64,000 nucleotides of DNA from Pseudomonadota bacterium (GTDB taxonomy: Bacteria > Pseudomonadota > Alphaproteobacteria > Sphingomonadales > Sphingomonadaceae), in assembly GCA_020160755.1 (NCBI GenBank), contig JAIUPN010000004.1:186001-250000 (forward strand). The letters run 5' to 3'. This document shows positions 16,613 through 25,928 of this stretch, in pieces. Below the pieces are notes generated by a model. The model had not been told where the DNA came from and did not search any database. It was given only the letters and a program-made list of their open reading frames with translations. Both the position numbers and the translations under genes were made by a program. How positions within the stretch are numbered: position 1 is the stretch's first letter; each line of letters opens with the position of its first letter.

Positions 16613-17149
16613 ATGAGCGTAACGACGGTTCCATTGCGTCCGGTGAGCAAGGGCGGCCTGTGGCTGATGTGGTTCGGCCTCGCGGCACTGCTCGTCGCGG
16701 GCGCGGCCTTTGCCTGGCATATGACCCCGCGCATCGGCTTCGAGGTCGTCAAGGAAGGCACCGGACCGAGCCCGACCAAGGCCGACGTCGTGCTGGTGAA
16801 ATATGAGGGCAAGCTCGACGATGGCAAAGTCTTCGACGCCAACGAACAGGCGCCGATGCAGGTCGCGCAGGTCGTTCCCGGTTTTTCCGAAGCGCTGACC
16901 CGCATGAAGAAGGGCGGCGAGTACAAGATCTCCATTCCGCCGCAGCTTGGTTATGGTGATCGGGCGACCGGGCCGATCCCCGCGGGCAGCACGCTGCACT
17001 TTACGGTTACCCTGCTCGACTTCCGCTCGGAGGCCGAGGTTCGCGCGATGCAGCAGCAGATGCAGCAACAGCAGCAGATGATGCAACAGCAACAGATGAT
17101 GCAGGGCGCTCCGGGCGGCGCCCCGGCGCCGGGCGCGCCGCCGCAATAA
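16613..17149 (+). CDS. Membrane-anchored FKBP-type peptidyl-prolyl isomerase
   Basis: This 178-residue protein has an N-terminal membrane anchor (about 15-35), an FKBP domain (about 45-140; VLVKYEGKLDDGKVFDAN, VPGFSEALTRMKKGGEY, IPPQLGYGDR) and a Gln/Met-rich tail ending in Gly-Ala-Pro. It should catalyse proline isomerisation during protein folding in the periplasm or at the inner membrane. The ATG at 16613 is chosen over longer frames that would begin inside the rpsU terminator. The Q/M tail is low complexity and of unknown role. Confidence 0.88.
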   Translation: MSVTTVPLRPVSKGGLWLMWFGLAALLVAGAAFAWHMTPRIGFEVVKEGTGPSPTKADVVLVKYEGKLDDGKVFDANEQAPMQVAQVVPGFSEALTRMKKGGEYKISIPPQLGYGDRATGPIPAGSTLHFTVTLLDFRSEAEVRAMQQQMQQQQQMMQQQQMMQGAPGGAPAPGAPPQ

Positions 17150-17177
17150 GCCGCACGAGCTGACAAGAGAAAAGCCG

Positions 17178-17213
17178 AAACGGCGGCGGGAACCTAGGAA
17201 CCCGCCGCCGTTT
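17178..17213. terminator. Bidirectional terminator, stop codon in the loop
   Basis: Arms at 17178-17190 and 17201-17213 (AAACGGCGGCGGG and its complement) enclose a 10-base loop. A-runs on the left and T-runs on the right allow termination in both directions between the convergent FKBP and AI-2E transporter genes. The transporter stop codon (17194-17196) lies in the loop, so one arm is also coding sequence. Confidence 0.85.
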
Positions 17214-18318
17214 TCGTGTTCGCGGCCCCGGCGTTGCGCTCGGCTTCACGCTCCAACGCGACCTTGATCATCGCGACGATCGGGTCGGCTAGGAAGAGCC
17301 CCATCAGGCCGAGCAGCGCGCCGAACAATATCTGCGCGCCGAGGACGAGCGCGGGGGCAAGGTCGACCGTCTTTTTCGCGACCATCGGGACGATCAGGTA
17401 ACCGTCGACCGTCTGGACGATAAAATAGATGGCGATCGCCCAGAGCCCGGTATCGGTCCCTGCCGAAAAGCCGACGAGCACGAGCAGCACGCCCGACACG
17501 ATCGCGCCGATATTGGGGATGAAGGCGAGCAGACCGGTCAGCAGCCCCATCAGCGCCGCCATCGGGATACCGACCGCAAGGCAGGCGAGCCAGGTGCCGA
17601 TTCCCTCGACCAGCATTCCGAGCAGGCGCCCCGCCATCAACCGGCGCAGCGTGAAGCCCATGCGTGCGGTGGTGATGTAGAAATTCTCGCGGCTCTTCAT
17701 CGGCAGCATCCACGCGACGCCGCGTTCGTAAAGCCGCGGTTCGATCGCGATGAAGATCCCGAGCACGATGATCATGACAAGGCTGGTGAGCCCGCCGAGC
17801 ACCGTGCCGACCGCCGCAGTGACCCGGCCGACAGTCCCCGCAATATTGTCGGTGATCGTCTTGGTATCGATCTCGAGATTGCCCATGCCATGATCGCTCG
17901 CCCACGCGGCGATGCGCTCGATCTGCGCCATCACGACGGTTTGAAGCGTCGCGGCCTGATCGGCGATCTGCGACCCGGCGAACATGATCGTCCAGCCGAG
18001 GAAGGCGAGCAAGGACAGGCAGACGATCAGCAGCCGCCATCCGCGTCCGATCGGCAACACGCGGCCGAGCAGGCGCGTGCCGCCGTCGAGCATCGACGCC
18101 ATGACGATCCCGGCAAAGATCAGCAGGATCGGCTGGATCAGCACGATGCAGATGCCGATGAGCAGCGCGAGGCCGATCCAGACGCCAGCTTTCAGCAGCT
18201 CGGTACGAACGAGCTGGCTGCGAATTTCGGTGGGGCCGGGGGCTTCGCGGTGCGCCTCCGCCTTGGCGGCGGCGCTGGCGGCGGTGTGTGTCGCCGCTGG
18301 TTTTCGTGTCGCCGCCAT
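17194..18318 (-). CDS. AI-2E family transporter
   Basis: This 374-residue membrane protein has about eight helices and the hallmark motifs of the AI-2E exporter (TqsA/PerM) family, notably GLLTGLLAFIPNIGAIVSG and VQTVDGYLIVPMVAKKTVDL. The first ~35 residues form an Ala/Thr-rich cytoplasmic tail. The family includes TqsA, implicated in autoinducer-2 export, and Na+/H+ antiporter-like members, so the substrate here is open. ATG at 18318. It sits 18 bases downstream of lepB on the same strand and may be the last gene of that operon. Confidence 0.88.
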   Translation of the reverse strand: MAATRKPAATHTAASAAAKAEAHREAPGPTEIRSQLVRTELLKAGVWIGLALLIGICIVLIQPILLIFAGIVMASMLDGGTRLLGRVLPIGRGWRLLIVCLSLLAFLGWTIMFAGSQIADQAATLQTVVMAQIERIAAWASDHGMGNLEIDTKTITDNIAGTVGRVTAAVGTVLGGLTSLVMIIVLGIFIAIEPRLYERGVAWMLPMKSRENFYITTARMGFTLRRLMAGRLLGMLVEGIGTWLACLAVGIPMAALMGLLTGLLAFIPNIGAIVSGVLLVLVGFSAGTDTGLWAIAIYFIVQTVDGYLIVPMVAKKTVDLAPALVLGAQILFGALLGLMGLFLADPIVAMIKVALEREAERNAGAANTKTAAGS

Positions 18319-18336
18319 GCCTGTTCCCCGTTGTGC

Positions 18337-19173
18337 CTAGTCGCTCTGACGCTCGGGGCGCAGGTCGGTTCCGGCGCGGCCCGACCGCAAGGCGTTAAAC
18401 CAGCTGAGCGGGTTATACCACTCGGCCGTTCCGTCGGTCGAAAAACTGATAATCTCGGCGCGCCCGGCGATCGCGTCGAAGGGGACGGGGCCGCCGAGGC
18501 CCTTCTGGTTCGTGCCGACGCGGCTGTCGGCGCTGCCGTCGCGGTTGTCGCCCATCAGGAACAGATGATCGGCGGGAACCTTGATCGGGCCATAATCGTC
18601 GGTCGTATAGCCCGGGCCCATGTCGATCGTGTCGAAGGTCGCGCCGCCGGGAAGCGTTTCGCGGACGATCGGAAGCTCGAGGACTTCCTTTCCGCTCGCG
18701 TCCTTGGTGACGAAACGGAACAGGCTGCTGTCGGGGCCGGGGGTGTTGAGATCGACGGGGATCGCCAGCATCGGCTGCACTTCGCGCTTCACCGGCTTGC
18801 CGTTGATGCTGAGTTCGCCGTTGCGCAGCTCGATCGTGTCGCCGGGCAGGCCGATCACGCGCTTGATATAGTCGATCCGGGTCACCGGATGTTCGAGCAC
18901 GACGATATCGCCACGTTCGGGCAGCTTGGCGAACCAGCGGCCCGCGAGCTTCGGCGCGAGGTGGAAGCTGACCGACGAATAGGACCAGCCATAGGGATAT
19001 TTGCTGACGATCAGCCGGTCGCCGTTGCGCAGCACCGGCATCATCGAATCGGACGGGATATAAAAAGGCTTGGCGACACAGCTGTGAATGCCGAGCACGA
19101 GGAGCAATATCACCACGACATCGCGGATCAGCTTGCCCCAGCCCCCGTCATCCTTCGTTTTGTCCTTCGCCAT
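18337..19173 (-). CDS. lepB: Signal peptidase I
   Basis: This 278-residue type I signal peptidase cuts Sec and Tat signal peptides at the periplasmic face of the inner membrane. One N-terminal helix (about 17-33) is followed by the catalytic Ser43 in PSDSMMPVL and the general base Lys104 in DYIKRVIGLPGD. The late box GDNRDGSADSR is intact. ATG at 19173. It lies 7 bases beyond the acpS stop in the pyrE-pdxJ-orf-acpS-lepB operon. Confidence 0.95.
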   Translation of the reverse strand: MAKDKTKDDGGWGKLIRDVVVILLLVLGIHSCVAKPFYIPSDSMMPVLRNGDRLIVSKYPYGWSYSSVSFHLAPKLAGRWFAKLPERGDIVVLEHPVTRIDYIKRVIGLPGDTIELRNGELSINGKPVKREVQPMLAIPVDLNTPGPDSSLFRFVTKDASGKEVLELPIVRETLPGGATFDTIDMGPGYTTDDYGPIKVPADHLFLMGDNRDGSADSRVGTNQKGLGGPVPFDAIAGRAEIISFSTDGTAEWYNPLSWFNALRSGRAGTDLRPERQSD

Positions 19174-19180
19174 TATTCAT

Positions 19181-19582
19181 TCAGTCCTTGATTGCTTCGA
19201 TGATGACAAAGGCCTGCGCCCACGGATGGTCGTCGGTCAGCGTCAAATGGATATGCGCGGTGTGGCCCGCGGGAATCATTTCGGCGAGGCGTTCGGCAGC
19301 GCCGCCGGTCAGCGCCAGCGTTGGCGCCCCCGAAGGCAAATTGACGACGCCGATGTCCTTCATGAACACGCCGCGTTTGAAGCCGGTGCCGACCGCTTTC
19401 GAGAAGGCCTCCTTCGCGGCGAAGCGTTTGGCGTAGGTCCCGGCGCGGGTGAACGGGCGCCGCGCCGCCTTGGCGCGCTCGACATCGGTGAAGACGCGAT
19501 TTTCGAAGCGCTCGCCAAAGCGGTCGAGCGAATTCCGGATGCGCTCGATATTGCAGAGGTCGGAGCCGAGGCCGATGATCAT
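19181..19582 (-). CDS. acpS: Holo-[acyl-carrier-protein] synthase
   Basis: This 133-residue AcpS transfers 4'-phosphopantetheine from CoA to apo-ACP. Signatures are [12 protein letters not shown] at the N terminus with the Mg-binding Asp, and [16 protein letters not shown] with the catalytic Glu/Lys. Length is normal. Its ATG overlaps the stop of the upstream small membrane protein gene by ATGA, so the two are translationally coupled. Confidence 0.95.
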   Translation of the reverse strand: MIIGLGSDLCNIERIRNSLDRFGERFENRVFTDVERAKAARRPFTRAGTYAKRFAAKEAFSKAVGTGFKRGVFMKDIGVVNLPSGAPTLALTGGAAERLAEMIPAGHTAHIHLTLTDDHPWAQAFVIIEAIKD

Positions 19583-19830
19583 TTGCGCCTCTCGTCATGG
19601 AGCGTCTTTGCGCGCACGAATTTGAAGATCAGCCGCATGAAAATATAGAGGAACCCGGTCCATAGGAGGAAGCCGGTACCGTAGACGAGATACATCCAGT
19701 CGAATGCCTTTCCGGCTTTCGTATCATGCCAGATGTTGATCCCGATAATCAGTAGAATGAAGAATGGAAATATCTTCAGGAAACGCACCGAGGCGCGCCA
19801 TTGCTTCTCTACGAAGTCAGACTTTTTCAC
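19579..19830 (-). CDS. Small two-helix membrane protein of unknown function
   Basis: This 83-residue protein has two predicted membrane helices (about 18-35 and 45-68) and positively charged ends ([12 protein letters not shown] and [11 protein letters not shown]). I do not recognise a family. It starts with GTG in a GTGA overlap with the pdxJ stop and ends in an ATGA overlap with acpS, which argues strongly that it is a real, coupled gene of this operon. Confidence 0.72.
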   Translation of the reverse strand: MKKSDFVEKQWRASVRFLKIFPFFILLIIGINIWHDTKAGKAFDWMYLVYGTGFLLWTGFLYIFMRLIFKFVRAKTLHDERRK

Positions 19831-20558
19831 CCGCGCGCCTCGTCCATCAGCGCGCGCATCCGGCGCACCGCATCTTCCAACCCGGTAAAGATCGCCTCGC
19901 CGATCAGATAATGGCCGATGTTGAGTTCGGCGAGCTGCGGGATCGCGGCGACGGGGACGACATTGTCATAGGTCAGGCCGTGGCCGGCGTGCGGCTCGAT
20001 ACCATTCTTCCACGCGAGCGCCGCGGCGTCGGCGAGGCGGCGGAGTTCGACGGCGCGTTCCTCGCCTTCGACATGCGCGTAGCGGCCGGTGTGGAATTCG
20101 ACGACGGGCGCGCGGAGGCGCATCGCCGCCTCGATCTGCCGCGCGTCGGGTTCGATGAACAGGCTGACGCGGATGCCCGCGTCGTTCAGCCGCGCGACGA
20201 TGGGGGCGAGGTGGTTGTGCTGCCCGGCCGCGTCGAGTCCGCCCTCGGTCGTGCGTTCCTCGCGCTTTTCGGGGACGATACACGCGGCGTGCGGCTTGTG
20301 GCGCAGCGCGATCGCCAGCATTTCCTCGGTCGCCGCCATTTCGAGGTTCAGCGGCAGGTCGGTCGCGGCCTGGATGCGCGCGAGATCGTCGTCGCGGATA
20401 TGGCGCCGATCCTCGCGCAGGTGCGCGGTGATGCCGTCGCCGCCGACCGCCGCGACGATTTCCGCCGCGCGCACCGGGTCGGGATGCTCGCCGCCGCGTG
20501 CGTTACGGATCGTCGCGACATGGTCGATGTTGACCCCGAGGCGAAGCCGCGGGCTCAA
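19827..20558 (-). CDS. pdxJ: Pyridoxine 5'-phosphate synthase
   Basis: This 243-residue PdxJ condenses 1-deoxyxylulose 5-phosphate with 3-amino-2-oxopropyl phosphate to give pyridoxine phosphate. Typical segments are [48 protein letters not shown] and [15 protein letters not shown]. The start is TTG, in a TTGA overlap with the pyrE stop; no in-frame ATG lies nearby. The overlap implies translational coupling to pyrE. Confidence 0.95.
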   Translation of the reverse strand: MSPRLRLGVNIDHVATIRNARGGEHPDPVRAAEIVAAVGGDGITAHLREDRRHIRDDDLARIQAATDLPLNLEMAATEEMLAIALRHKPHAACIVPEKREERTTEGGLDAAGQHNHLAPIVARLNDAGIRVSLFIEPDARQIEAAMRLRAPVVEFHTGRYAHVEGEERAVELRRLADAAALAWKNGIEPHAGHGLTYDNVVPVAAIPQLAELNIGHYLIGEAIFTGLEDAVRRMRALMDEARG

Positions 20559-21136
20559 TTCGCGCGGCTCCCGGGCTTCACCGCCTTGGTCTTTGCCAGT
20601 TCGGGGGGCAGCTCGTCTTCGGCATAGGTCGGGAAGTTGATCGCGACGAGCGGATAGAAGGGGACGCCGAGTTCGACATGGCCCGCCGAGCGGTCGACGA
20701 GGGCGGCCTCGGCGACGATTTCGCCGCCCGCGGCGCGCACCGCGTCCATCGCTTCGCGCGACGACAGGCCGGTGGTCACGACATCCTCGACCATCAGCAC
20801 CTTCGTGCCGGGATCGATCGTAAAACCGCGGCGCAGTTCGAAGGTGCCGGTCGGGCGCTCGACAAAAATAGCGGGCTTGCCGAGCGCGCGGCCCATTTCA
20901 TGCCCGATGATGACGCCGCCCATCGCGGGAGAAACGACGATATCGATCGCCTGTTTGAGTTCGCGGGGCAGTCTCGCGGCGAGCGCCACTGCAAGCCGGC
21001 CCGCACGCTCGGTATCCATCAGGACACGCGCGCACTGGAGATAATATTCGCTGTGGCGGCCGGAGGAGAGCAGGAAATGGCCCTGCAGCAGGGCATCGGC
21101 GGCGCGGAACTCGGCCAGGATTTCGTCATCGGTCAT
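20555..21136 (-). CDS. pyrE: Orotate phosphoribosyltransferase
   Basis: This 193-residue PyrE converts orotate and PRPP to OMP in pyrimidine synthesis. The PRPP-binding loop is [13 protein letters not shown], and the N-terminal half has [17 protein letters not shown]. The ATG at 21136 (MTDDEIL) fits family length; longer frames run into the coxB promoter region. No good ribosome site is visible before it. It is the first gene of the pyrE-pdxJ-orf-acpS-lepB operon. Confidence 0.94.
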   Translation of the reverse strand: MTDDEILAEFRAADALLQGHFLLSSGRHSEYYLQCARVLMDTERAGRLAVALAARLPRELKQAIDIVVSPAMGGVIIGHEMGRALGKPAIFVERPTGTFELRRGFTIDPGTKVLMVEDVVTTGLSSREAMDAVRAAGGEIVAEAALVDRSAGHVELGVPFYPLVAINFPTYAEDELPPELAKTKAVKPGSRAN

Positions 21137-21231
21137 GGGAGAATTATTCTTTTGTCCTGTGCGTCGCCCGTGGCGGGCGAGCGGGTTTGAGCGGCGAAGA
21201 TTATCCAGCCGCAAAATAGTGTTAGAGATGC

Positions 21232-21260
21232 TTGAGGCAAGCGGCAAGCGGGTCTATAGC
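21232..21260 (+). promoter_or_regulatory. Candidate sigma70 promoter of the cox operon
   Basis: TTGAGG (21232-21237) and TATAGC (21255-21260) are separated by exactly 17 bases, about 105 bases before coxB. Each hexamer matches consensus at 4 of 6 positions. It lies in the divergent gap between pyrE and coxB. Confidence 0.45.
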
Positions 21261-21369
21261 GCCCGCGAGATTCAGCCTGTCCGATGGCTGCGTGGACCTG
21301 TGTCCAGCAGTGGGGAAAGGCGGGCTGGGGCATCAATAAGAACAACAGGCAACGGGCGGCACTATCCTT

Positions 21370-22470
21370 ATGAAGAGCTTGAAAACCCTTGTAATTGCGG
21401 CGGCTTTGTCGCTCGGCGCGGTGGGCGCCGGCCATGCGCAGGCACCCGCTACGGCTCCGGCCGAAGCACCCGCCGCGACGGCTCCGGCGAATCCGGCTCC
21501 GGCCGCCGCGGATGCGGCTGCTCCGGCAGCGACGCCGGCGGCAACGACCGCCGCGGCTCCCGCTGGCGATGCGACCTACGTCCCGATGAAGCCGACCCCC
21601 GGGGTTGGTCAGCCGGTCGACGCGGGCATCGATTTCCAGCCGCAGGTCAGCCCGATCGGCGAACAGGCTTACTGGTTCAACCATGTCATCCTGCTCCCCG
21701 TCATTACGGTGATCACGCTGATCGTCCTCGGCCTCTTGCTCTGGGTGATGTTCCGTTTCCGCGCCAAGGCGAACCCGGTTCCGTCGAAGACGACGCACAA
21801 CACCTTCATCGAAATCATCTGGACCGCCATTCCGGTGCTGATCCTCGCGGTGATCGCGGTGCCGTCGATCCGCCTGCTCGCGGCGCAGTATGAGCCGCCG
21901 AAGAAGGAAGCGCTGACGATCAAGGTCACGGGTTACCAATGGTATTGGGGCTATGCCTATCCCGACCAGGGCATCGGCGAATATGTCTCGAAGATCCTGC
22001 CCGAAGACAAGGCGAAGGCCGCGGGTGAACCCTATCACCTCGCCGTCGACAACCGCATGGTCGTTCCCGTCGGCCGTCAGGTGAAGCTGATCATCACCGG
22101 CGCCGACGTGATCCACAGCTTCGCGGTCCCGGCTTTCTGGACCAAGATGGATGCGGTCCCCGGCCGCGCCAACGAAACGACCTTCACCGCCAACAAGGTC
22201 GGCGTCTATTACGGCCAGTGCTCGGAACTGTGCGGCGTCGATCACGGCTATATGCCGATCGCCGTCGAAGTGCTTCCGGTCGACAAGTGGGAAGCGTGGG
22301 TCCGCTCGAAGGGCGGTAATCCCGCTGGACCGGTCGCCGCGGCTCCTGCCGCCGCCGCGCCGGCGCCCGCTACCGCTCCGGCAGCGGCGCCCGCCGCAAC
22401 GCCGGCCGCCGCCACGACTGAAGCCGCACCGGCAGCGGCTCCCGCCGCCGCCCCGGCCGCCAAGAAATAA
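21370..22470 (+). CDS. coxB: Cytochrome c oxidase subunit II (aa3 type)
   Basis: This 366-residue subunit carries the CuA site that receives electrons from cytochrome c. It has a signal peptide (about 1-23), an Ala/Pro-rich linker (about 24-66), two membrane helices, and a cupredoxin domain with GYQWYWGYAYPD and the CuA ligands in GQCSELCGVDHGYM. The last ~55 residues are again an Ala/Pro repeat tail, longer than in most homologues. ATG at 21370; coxA follows after 15 bases. Confidence 0.96.
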   Translation: MKSLKTLVIAAALSLGAVGAGHAQAPATAPAEAPAATAPANPAPAAADAAAPAATPAATTAAAPAGDATYVPMKPTPGVGQPVDAGIDFQPQVSPIGEQAYWFNHVILLPVITVITLIVLGLLLWVMFRFRAKANPVPSKTTHNTFIEIIWTAIPVLILAVIAVPSIRLLAAQYEPPKKEALTIKVTGYQWYWGYAYPDQGIGEYVSKILPEDKAKAAGEPYHLAVDNRMVVPVGRQVKLIITGADVIHSFAVPAFWTKMDAVPGRANETTFTANKVGVYYGQCSELCGVDHGYMPIAVEVLPVDKWEAWVRSKGGNPAGPVAAAPAAAAPAPATAPAAAPAATPAAATTEAAPAAAPAAAPAAKK

Positions 22471-22485
22471 TAAGGGGTCCGACAG

Positions 22486-24159
22486 ATGACCGATATCGCT
22501 GCAACTGCACCCGATCATGGCCATGCCGCCCATGCGCATGACGACCATGATCACGACACGCCCGGCTTCTTTGTCCGCTGGTTCATGTCGACGAACCACA
22601 AGGACATCGGCACGCTCTACCTGATCTTCGCGATCGTCGCCGGCATCGTCGGCGGCGCGCTGTCGGGCATGATGCGTCTCGAGCTCGCCGAACCCGGCGT
22701 CCAGTATCTTTCGGGCTGGGCCAGCGCCCTTGGCGGCGGTGCCGACGAGGTTGCGGGCAAGCATTTCTGGAATGTGATGATCACCGCGCACGGCCTGATC
22801 ATGGTGTTCTTCATGGTCATGCCGGCGATGATCGGCGGCTTCGGCAACTGGTTCGTGCCGCTGATGATCGGCGCGCCCGACATGGCGTTCCCGCGCATGA
22901 ACAACGTGTCCTTCTGGCTGACGTTCGTTGCGTTCTTCATGCTCGTCGGCTCGATGTTCGTTCCGGGCGGCAGCGGTCATGGCGCCGGCACCGGCTGGAC
23001 GGTCTATGCCCCGCTGTCGACCAGCGGCTCGGCAGGACCGGCGGTCGACATGGCGATCTTCTCGCTCCACCTCGCGGGCGCGGCGTCGATCCTCGGTGCG
23101 ATCAACTTCATCACCACCATCTTCAACATGCGCGCGCCGGGCATGACGCTGCACAAGATGCCGCTGTTCGTGTGGTCGGTGCTCGTCACCGCCTTCCTGC
23201 TGCTGCTCGCGCTGCCGGTTCTCGCCGCGGCGATCACGATGCTGCTGACCGACCGCAACTTCGGCACCACCTTCTATGATGCGGCCGGCGGCGGCGACCC
23301 CGTCCTCTACCAGCATCTCTTCTGGTTCTTCGGCCACCCCGAAGTGTACATCATGATCCTGCCGGGCTTCGGCATCGTCAGCCAGATCATCTCGACCTTC
23401 AGCAAGAAGCCGGTGTTCGGCTATCTCGGCATGGCATATGCCATGGTCGCGATCGGCGTCGTCGGCTTCATCGTGTGGGCGCACCACATGTTCACGGTCG
23501 GCATGAGCGTGAACCTCAAGATGTACTTCACCGCCGCGACGATGGTCATTGCGGTTCCGACGGGCATCAAGATCTTCAGCTGGATCGCTACCATGTGGGG
23601 CGGCTCGATGACGTTCAAGACGCCGATGATGTGGTCGCTCGGCTTCATCTTCATGTTCACCGTTGGCGGCGTGACCGGCGTCGTACTTGCCAATGGCGGC
23701 GTCGACACCAACCTGCACGACACCTATTATGTCGTCGCGCACTTCCACTATGTGCTGTCGCTGGGCGCGGTCTTCTCGCTCTTCGCCGGCTTCTATTACT
23801 GGTTCCCGAAGATGTCGGGCCGGATGTACAACGAAGTCCTCGGACAGCTGCACTTCTGGGTCTTCTTCATCGGCGTGAACGTCATGTTCTTCCCCCAGCA
23901 CTTCCTGGGCCAGCAGGGCATGCCGCGCCGTTACCCCGACTATGCGGAAGCCTATGCCTATTGGCATTACATCTCGTCGTTCGGCTATGTGATCATGGCC
24001 GCCGGCATGGTGTTCTTCTTCGTGAACATCCTCTACTCGCTGTTCGCCGGCAAGAAGGCCGCCGACAATCCGTGGGGCGAGGGCGCGACGACGCTCGAAT
24101 GGACGCTGTCGAGCCCGCCGCCGTTCCACCAGTTCAACGAACTGCCGCGTATCGCCTGA
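22486..24159 (+). CDS. coxA: Cytochrome c oxidase subunit I (aa3 type)
   Basis: This 557-residue haem-copper oxidase catalytic subunit has twelve helices and reduces O2 to water while pumping protons. The binuclear-centre motif [16 protein letters not shown] includes the conserved Glu and the Tyr-linked His of A1-type oxidases. The early [15 protein letters not shown] and late [15 protein letters not shown] segments are canonical. A His/Asp-rich extension precedes helix 1. ATG at 22486 with an AAGGGG leader. A hairpin lies after the gene, before ctaB. Confidence 0.97.
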   Translation: MTDIAATAPDHGHAAHAHDDHDHDTPGFFVRWFMSTNHKDIGTLYLIFAIVAGIVGGALSGMMRLELAEPGVQYLSGWASALGGGADEVAGKHFWNVMITAHGLIMVFFMVMPAMIGGFGNWFVPLMIGAPDMAFPRMNNVSFWLTFVAFFMLVGSMFVPGGSGHGAGTGWTVYAPLSTSGSAGPAVDMAIFSLHLAGAASILGAINFITTIFNMRAPGMTLHKMPLFVWSVLVTAFLLLLALPVLAAAITMLLTDRNFGTTFYDAAGGGDPVLYQHLFWFFGHPEVYIMILPGFGIVSQIISTFSKKPVFGYLGMAYAMVAIGVVGFIVWAHHMFTVGMSVNLKMYFTAATMVIAVPTGIKIFSWIATMWGGSMTFKTPMMWSLGFIFMFTVGGVTGVVLANGGVDTNLHDTYYVVAHFHYVLSLGAVFSLFAGFYYWFPKMSGRMYNEVLGQLHFWVFFIGVNVMFFPQHFLGQQGMPRRYPDYAEAYAYWHYISSFGYVIMAAGMVFFFVNILYSLFAGKKAADNPWGEGATTLEWTLSSPPPFHQFNELPRIA

Positions 24160-24167
24160 CCGGTTTC

Positions 24168-24194
24168 GCCCCCTGCTGATATTCGGCAGGGGGC
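24168..24194 (+). terminator. Hairpin between coxA and ctaB
   Basis: The 9-base arms GCCCCCTGC (24168-24176) and GCAGGGGGC (24186-24194) enclose a 9-base loop just after coxA. No T-run follows, so it is more likely an attenuator or mRNA end-stabilising hairpin than a full terminator. Confidence 0.5.
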
Positions 24195-24218
24195 TTAACC
24201 TGTCCGGCCGGAGTAAAT

Positions 24219-25130
24219 ATGGCGCAGAGCCTGACCCACGGCGAAATGGCGTTACCCGCCGATTGGCGCGACCTGTTCGCGCTGACGAAGCCCCGCGTGA
24301 TGTCGCTGGTGGTGTTCACCGCCTTGTGCGGCCTGCTCGCGGCGCCGGGCAGCGTCCCGCCCGTCCTTGCTTTCTCTTCGATCCTTGCGATTGCGCTGGG
24401 GGCAGGGGCCTCGGGCGCGCTCAATCAATGGTATGAAGCGGGCCTCGACGCCAAGATGAAGCGCACTGCGGGGCGGCCGCTTCCCGCCGGGCGCCTCGAC
24501 CCGCAGACCGCGCTGCAATTCGGCGTCGGGCTTGCGGCCTTTTCCCTGTTCCTGATGCTCTTCGCATCGAACTGGCAGGCGACGCTGCTGCTTGCGGTCT
24601 CGATCCTCTTCTACGTCTTCGTATATACGATGTGGCTGAAGCCGCGGACGCCGCAGAATATCGTCATCGGCGGCGCAGCGGGCGCCTTTCCGCCGCTGAT
24701 CGGCTGGGTCGCCGCGACGGGTTCGATCGCGCCGCTGCCGGTGCTGCTGTTCCTGCTAATCTTCCTGTGGACACCGCCGCATTTCTGGGCGCTCGCGCTG
24801 TTTGTCCGCTCCGACTATGCCGCCGCGGGCATTCCGATGATGCCCGTCGTCGCGGGGGAGAAATCGACGCGGCGCCAGATTCTCTTTTATGCACTGATCA
24901 TGGCCGCAGCCGCGATCGCGCCCTGGCCGCTCGGCTATACCGGCGCGCTCTATGGCTGGACCGCGGTGATCCTGTCGGCGATCTTCGTCGCGCTGTCGGT
25001 CCAGGTCGGCACGCGCACGACGGGCGAGGGCGATCTGATGCAACCCGAAAAGCGCCTGTTCGCTTATTCGATCGCCTATCTTTTCATATTGTTCGGCGCT
25101 GTCGTCGCCGACCATTGGTGGCCGCTATGA
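24219..25130 (+). CDS. ctaB: Protohaem IX farnesyltransferase (haem O synthase)
   Basis: This 303-residue UbiA-superfamily prenyltransferase makes haem O from haem B, the first step to the haem A of the adjacent aa3 oxidase. The Asp-rich motif and surroundings are [20 protein letters not shown], and [19 protein letters not shown] is characteristic. About seven to nine helices are visible. Its stop overlaps the start of the 49-residue gene by ATGA. Confidence 0.95.
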   Translation: MAQSLTHGEMALPADWRDLFALTKPRVMSLVVFTALCGLLAAPGSVPPVLAFSSILAIALGAGASGALNQWYEAGLDAKMKRTAGRPLPAGRLDPQTALQFGVGLAAFSLFLMLFASNWQATLLLAVSILFYVFVYTMWLKPRTPQNIVIGGAAGAFPPLIGWVAATGSIAPLPVLLFLLIFLWTPPHFWALALFVRSDYAAAGIPMMPVVAGEKSTRRQILFYALIMAAAAIAPWPLGYTGALYGWTAVILSAIFVALSVQVGTRTTGEGDLMQPEKRLFAYSIAYLFILFGAVVADHWWPL

Positions 25131-25276
25131 CCGAAAAACCGAATCCCGAACCCTTCGACGAGGCTGAATATCGCCGCCGCCAACGCAGCCGCGCGAACAT
25201 GATGGCATGGATGCTCGGCGCGCTCGCGATCCTGTTTTTCTTCATCACCATCGCAAAGATGCAGATTTTCTCATGA
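25127..25276 (+). CDS. 49-residue membrane protein of the cox operon (CoxF-like)
   Basis: This very small protein has a charged N-terminal segment ([13 protein letters not shown]) and one membrane helix (about residues 25-44). It starts in an ATGA overlap with ctaB and ends in an ATGA overlap with ctaG, which strongly supports its reality. Small single-helix proteins at this position in alphaproteobacterial cox operons are often called CoxF; the role (probably oxidase assembly) is inferred from context. Confidence 0.8.
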   Translation: MTEKPNPEPFDEAEYRRRQRSRANMMAWMLGALAILFFFITIAKMQIFS

Positions 25277-25848
25277 CGTCTTTTCCGGTGATTGGGCGCA
25301 TGTCTCCGAACGCGAAGACCGCGAGCTTTGCCGCGCTGATCGCGGTCGCAATGACGGGCCTCGGCTTCGCCGCCGTGCCGCTGTACGACCTGTTTTGCCG
25401 CGTCACCGGTTTCGGCGGCACGACGCAGCGCTACGATCCGGTCGCCGCGGCGGCTGAGCCGCAGATATTGTCGAACACGATCTCGGTGCGTTTCGACGCC
25501 AATGTCTCGCCGAACCTGCCGTGGAAATTCTACCCCGAGCATCCGACCGATACGGTGAGCATCGGCGCGCGCGATATGGCGATCTTCATCGCCGAGAATA
25601 ATTCGGCGCACCCCGTTGTCGGGACCGCCAGTTTCAACGTCACGCCCGACCAGGCGGGCAAATATTTTACCAAGATCCAGTGCTTCTGCTTCACTCAGCA
25701 ACGGCTGGAGCCGGGGCAGCAGATGCGCATGCCGGTGTTGTTCTTCGTCGATCCGAAGATCATGGACGACCCCGACGCGCGCGACGTGCAGGAAATCACC
25801 CTCAGCTATACCTTCCACCCTGTAGACGAGGGTAAAAAGGCGAGCTAA
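25273..25848 (+). CDS. ctaG: Cytochrome c oxidase assembly protein CtaG/Cox11
   Basis: This 191-residue Cox11 family copper chaperone inserts CuB into subunit I. It has one N-terminal helix (about 15-35) with PLYDLFCRVTGFGGTTQR immediately after. The copper-binding CFCF lies in KIQCFCFTQQRLEPGQ. The ATG at 25273 overlaps the previous stop. Length and layout are normal. Confidence 0.95.
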   Translation: MTSFPVIGRMSPNAKTASFAALIAVAMTGLGFAAVPLYDLFCRVTGFGGTTQRYDPVAAAAEPQILSNTISVRFDANVSPNLPWKFYPEHPTDTVSIGARDMAIFIAENNSAHPVVGTASFNVTPDQAGKYFTKIQCFCFTQQRLEPGQQMRMPVLFFVDPKIMDDPDARDVQEITLSYTFHPVDEGKKAS

Positions 25849-25928
25849 GGCCGCGAACAAGAGTCTAACAAGACCGGCAGATGATGGGGAATCGTCATGC
25901 TGGGGCTGCTAAAAACGGGAAACACGCC

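Noticed and set aside
21133..24129. Open frame of about 1000 codons opposite coxB and coxA.
   Set aside because: The product is His/Asp/Glu/Arg-rich low complexity, the mirror image of codon bias in the cox genes.
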